Origin: JAJDZL01 sp965220665
GTDB lineage: Bacteria > Pseudomonadota > Gammaproteobacteria > Arenicellales > JAJDZL01
Length of the DNA stretch: 64,000 nt
Assembly (NCBI GenBank): GCA_965220665.1
Contig: CBDCQQ010000005.1
Span: 1,054,001 to 1,118,000 of the forward strand
Reading direction: 5' to 3'
This document shows, in pieces, positions 62,376 through 64,000 of this stretch. Position numbers and translations under genes: made by a program. Positions within the stretch are counted from its first letter, which is position 1; each line of letters begins with the position of its first letter. The notes below the pieces were generated by a model. The model ran no database searches. It saw only the letters and a program-made list of their open reading frames with translations, and was not told the origin of the DNA.

Positions 62376-63461
62376 ATGAAGAACCCTTCTATCAAGTTTC
62401 AAATTGACTGCGGTCGGATTGAAGTTTCCAGTGATGATGCATTTACCAAACTTTTCGCAATTTTTGAACTTCTTGGCTGTGAGGAAGAGATTGCGAATTC
62501 GGTCTCCAATCATTTAGTTGATTCCAGTCTTTGTGGGGTGGAAAGCCATGGGGTCATGCGAGCTTTACAGTATGTGAAGCAGTTTCAATCGGGATTTATG
62601 AAACCTGACGCAACACCGCAGATAGTGCCCTGTGACAATGGCTGGGAAGCTGTTGATGGAGGTGGAGGTGTCGGAATACCGGCCATGGAGTTAGCCTACG
62701 AACGAGGTATGCTGCAGGCCAGAAAAAAGGGTGTATCAGTCGTTGCTGTTCGCAATGCCGGACATACTGGGCGAATAGGTGCTTATGCAGATGATGCTGC
62801 AGAAAAGGGCTTTATGACAATCTGTATTGGCGGTGGCAATCGAAAGATTTGGCGACAGGTTGCCCCGCATGGTGGTGCCAAGGCCCTATTTCCAAGCAAT
62901 CCTTGGGCTATTGGCATGCCGGGTGGAAATGATGATCCGGTAGTGGTTGATTTTGCAACCTCAAGGGTTGCAGGCGGCTGGGTGTATGCTGCGCGTTTAG
63001 CTGGAACTCAATTGCCCGAAGGATACCTTATTGATTGCAACGGATATCCAACTACGAATCCAGAGGATTACTTCAATGGTGGTGCTATTCTTCCTGCGGG
63101 CGAACACAAAGGTTATGGGCTCGGTTTGATTGGTGAAATCGTTGCAGATGCTTTGCTAGGGGAACCAACAACCGAAGGAAACTGGTTAGTGATCACGTTA
63201 GATACTGAGGCGATGCAGTCGAGTTCAGCATACTCAAAAGCTGTCGAAGCAATTTTGTCTGAAGTTCGTGAATGTCCACCAGCACCAGGATTTGAACGGG
63301 TTGAAGTTCCAGGTCAGCGTTCGCGAAATCACAAAAGGCTCTGTAATGGAGTTGTTGCCATTCCAGAGCACACCTGGCAGCAACTTTGTGATATTTACAC
63401 AGAACTTTCTGAAGGGATTGATAGTTCAGTTGATCAGTTCAAAGGGCACAATGCACCATGA
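62376..63461 (+). CDS. Ldh2/malate dehydrogenase-family oxidoreductase
   Basis: NAD(P)-dependent, Rossmann-free dehydrogenase family (YlbC, ComC, delta-1-piperideine-2-carboxylate reductase). Motifs: SLCGVESHGVMRALQYV (catalytic His), VRNAGHTGRIGAYAD, FPSNPWAIGMPG and LPAGEHKGYGLGL. 361 residues. Substrate not readable; relatives act on 2-hydroxyacids, ureidoglycolate or cyclic imino acids, which would suit the flanking amino-compound genes. Confidence 0.88.
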   Translation: MKNPSIKFQIDCGRIEVSSDDAFTKLFAIFELLGCEEEIANSVSNHLVDSSLCGVESHGVMRALQYVKQFQSGFMKPDATPQIVPCDNGWEAVDGGGGVGIPAMELAYERGMLQARKKGVSVVAVRNAGHTGRIGAYADDAAEKGFMTICIGGGNRKIWRQVAPHGGAKALFPSNPWAIGMPGGNDDPVVVDFATSRVAGGWVYAARLAGTQLPEGYLIDCNGYPTTNPEDYFNGGAILPAGEHKGYGLGLIGEIVADALLGEPTTEGNWLVITLDTEAMQSSSAYSKAVEAILSEVRECPPAPGFERVEVPGQRSRNHKRLCNGVVAIPEHTWQQLCDIYTELSEGIDSSVDQFKGHNAP

Positions 63462-63570
63462 TATTGACTGAAGTTCTGCTTCGGATGCAGCGCTCAGTTC
63501 AGCTTTGTACGGATGGATGACACTACACACAAGATCAACCTTTCAATCGAGAATTTCCTAAGCTGTTGTC

Positions 63571-64000
63571 ATGACTGATTTGGTACGTTGCTGGTGGTGT
63601 GAAGATGATCCACTGAACTGCGAATATCACGATCTGGAATGGGGCAATCCAGAGCATGACAGCAGGAAATTGTTCGAAATGCTATGTCTAGAAGGGGCAC
63701 AGGCCGGGTTGAACTGGATCACTATATTGCGCAAAAGAGCGCACTACGCGAAAGTGTTCGACAACTTTGATCCCGAGCGAATCGCCCGCTATGACGATAA
63801 TAAGGTTCAGAGCTTACTTAAAGATCCGGGAATCGTGCGAAATCGGCTAAAGGTCAGGGCATTTATCAAGAATGCACAGGCTTGTCTGGACATGCAAGAA
63901 TCCGGATTCAATCTTGATCGGTATTTCTGGGATTTCGTTGATGGGTCTCCTATTCAAAACAACTGGTCAACACCGTTGCAGGTGCCGGCGAATACCGCCT
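63571..64000 (+). CDS. tag: DNA-3-methyladenine glycosylase I (3'-partial)
   Basis: Removes 3-methyladenine from DNA. Starts RCWWCEDDPLNCEYHDLEWG with the zinc-site Cys and His, followed by LFEMLCLEGAQAGLNWITIL (helix with conserved Glu) and KNAQACLDMQE. It reads about 143 codons before the window ends, so the last part of the protein, including the C-terminal zinc ligands, is not seen. Confidence 0.95.
   Translation, partial: MTDLVRCWWCEDDPLNCEYHDLEWGNPEHDSRKLFEMLCLEGAQAGLNWITILRKRAHYAKVFDNFDPERIARYDDNKVQSLLKDPGIVRNRLKVRAFIKNAQACLDMQESGFNLDRYFWDFVDGSPIQNNWSTPLQVPANTA

Overview
The window looks like a chromosomal stretch of a moderate-GC gammaproteobacterium, probably marine and uncultured. 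The evidence is conserved gammaproteobacterial gene orders: ccoNOQP-ccoG-ccoH, lptC-lptA-lptB-rpoN-hpf-ptsN-rapZ-npr, miaB-phoH-ybeY-corC-lnt and gcvTHP. The species cannot be named from sequence alone.

Layout. 1-5.7 kb: cbb3-type cytochrome oxidase genes with assembly factors. 5.8-10.5 kb: an M81 peptidase-like protein, an atypical methyltransferase, coaE, mnmA and wrbA. 10.9-12.8 kb: zur divergent from an orphan znuA with a duplicated His/acidic loop. 13-15.2 kb: groESL behind a sigma70-type promoter and a perfect CIRCE operator. 15.2-23.9 kb: mlaFE divergent from the LPS-export, rpoN and PTS-Ntr cluster. 24-30.7 kb: mgtE and the lnt/corC/ybeY/phoH/miaB block. 30.8-33.5 kb: cysK, apaH and mlaA. 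33.6-35.3 kb: two adjacent decayed-looking enzyme homologues, an exported hydratase-like protein and an RmlA-like protein. 35.3-39.8 kb: glycine cleavage system.

From about 40.3 kb the content is accessory. A five-gene minus-strand block encodes a maleate-isomerase/racemase-like protein, a class III aminotransferase, a metal-less creatinase-like M24 protein, an M81 protein and a gamma-butyrobetaine-hydroxylase-like oxygenase. A DUF3830 protein is divergent from it. A six-gene minus-strand block at 55.1-61.8 kb encodes a dimethylformamidase-large-subunit-like protein, a polar amino-acid-type ABC importer and a second class III aminotransferase. An Ldh2-type dehydrogenase follows. Together these suggest uptake and breakdown of an N-alkylated or amide-containing compound; the substrate is unknown.

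Between the two catabolic blocks (47.1-54.8 kb) is a small island. It holds an IS1380-like transposase remnant, a 5'-truncated DNA methylase, two paralogous AAA_14/DUF4143 ATPases, a DddP-family M24 enzyme and a PD-(D/E)XK nuclease. One ATPase promoter carries four repeats at an exact 22-bp period.

Two conserved genes, ccoH and rapZ, have no ATG/GTG/TTG start that gives a full-length protein. Both can start at a CTG that overlaps an upstream stop as CTGA.
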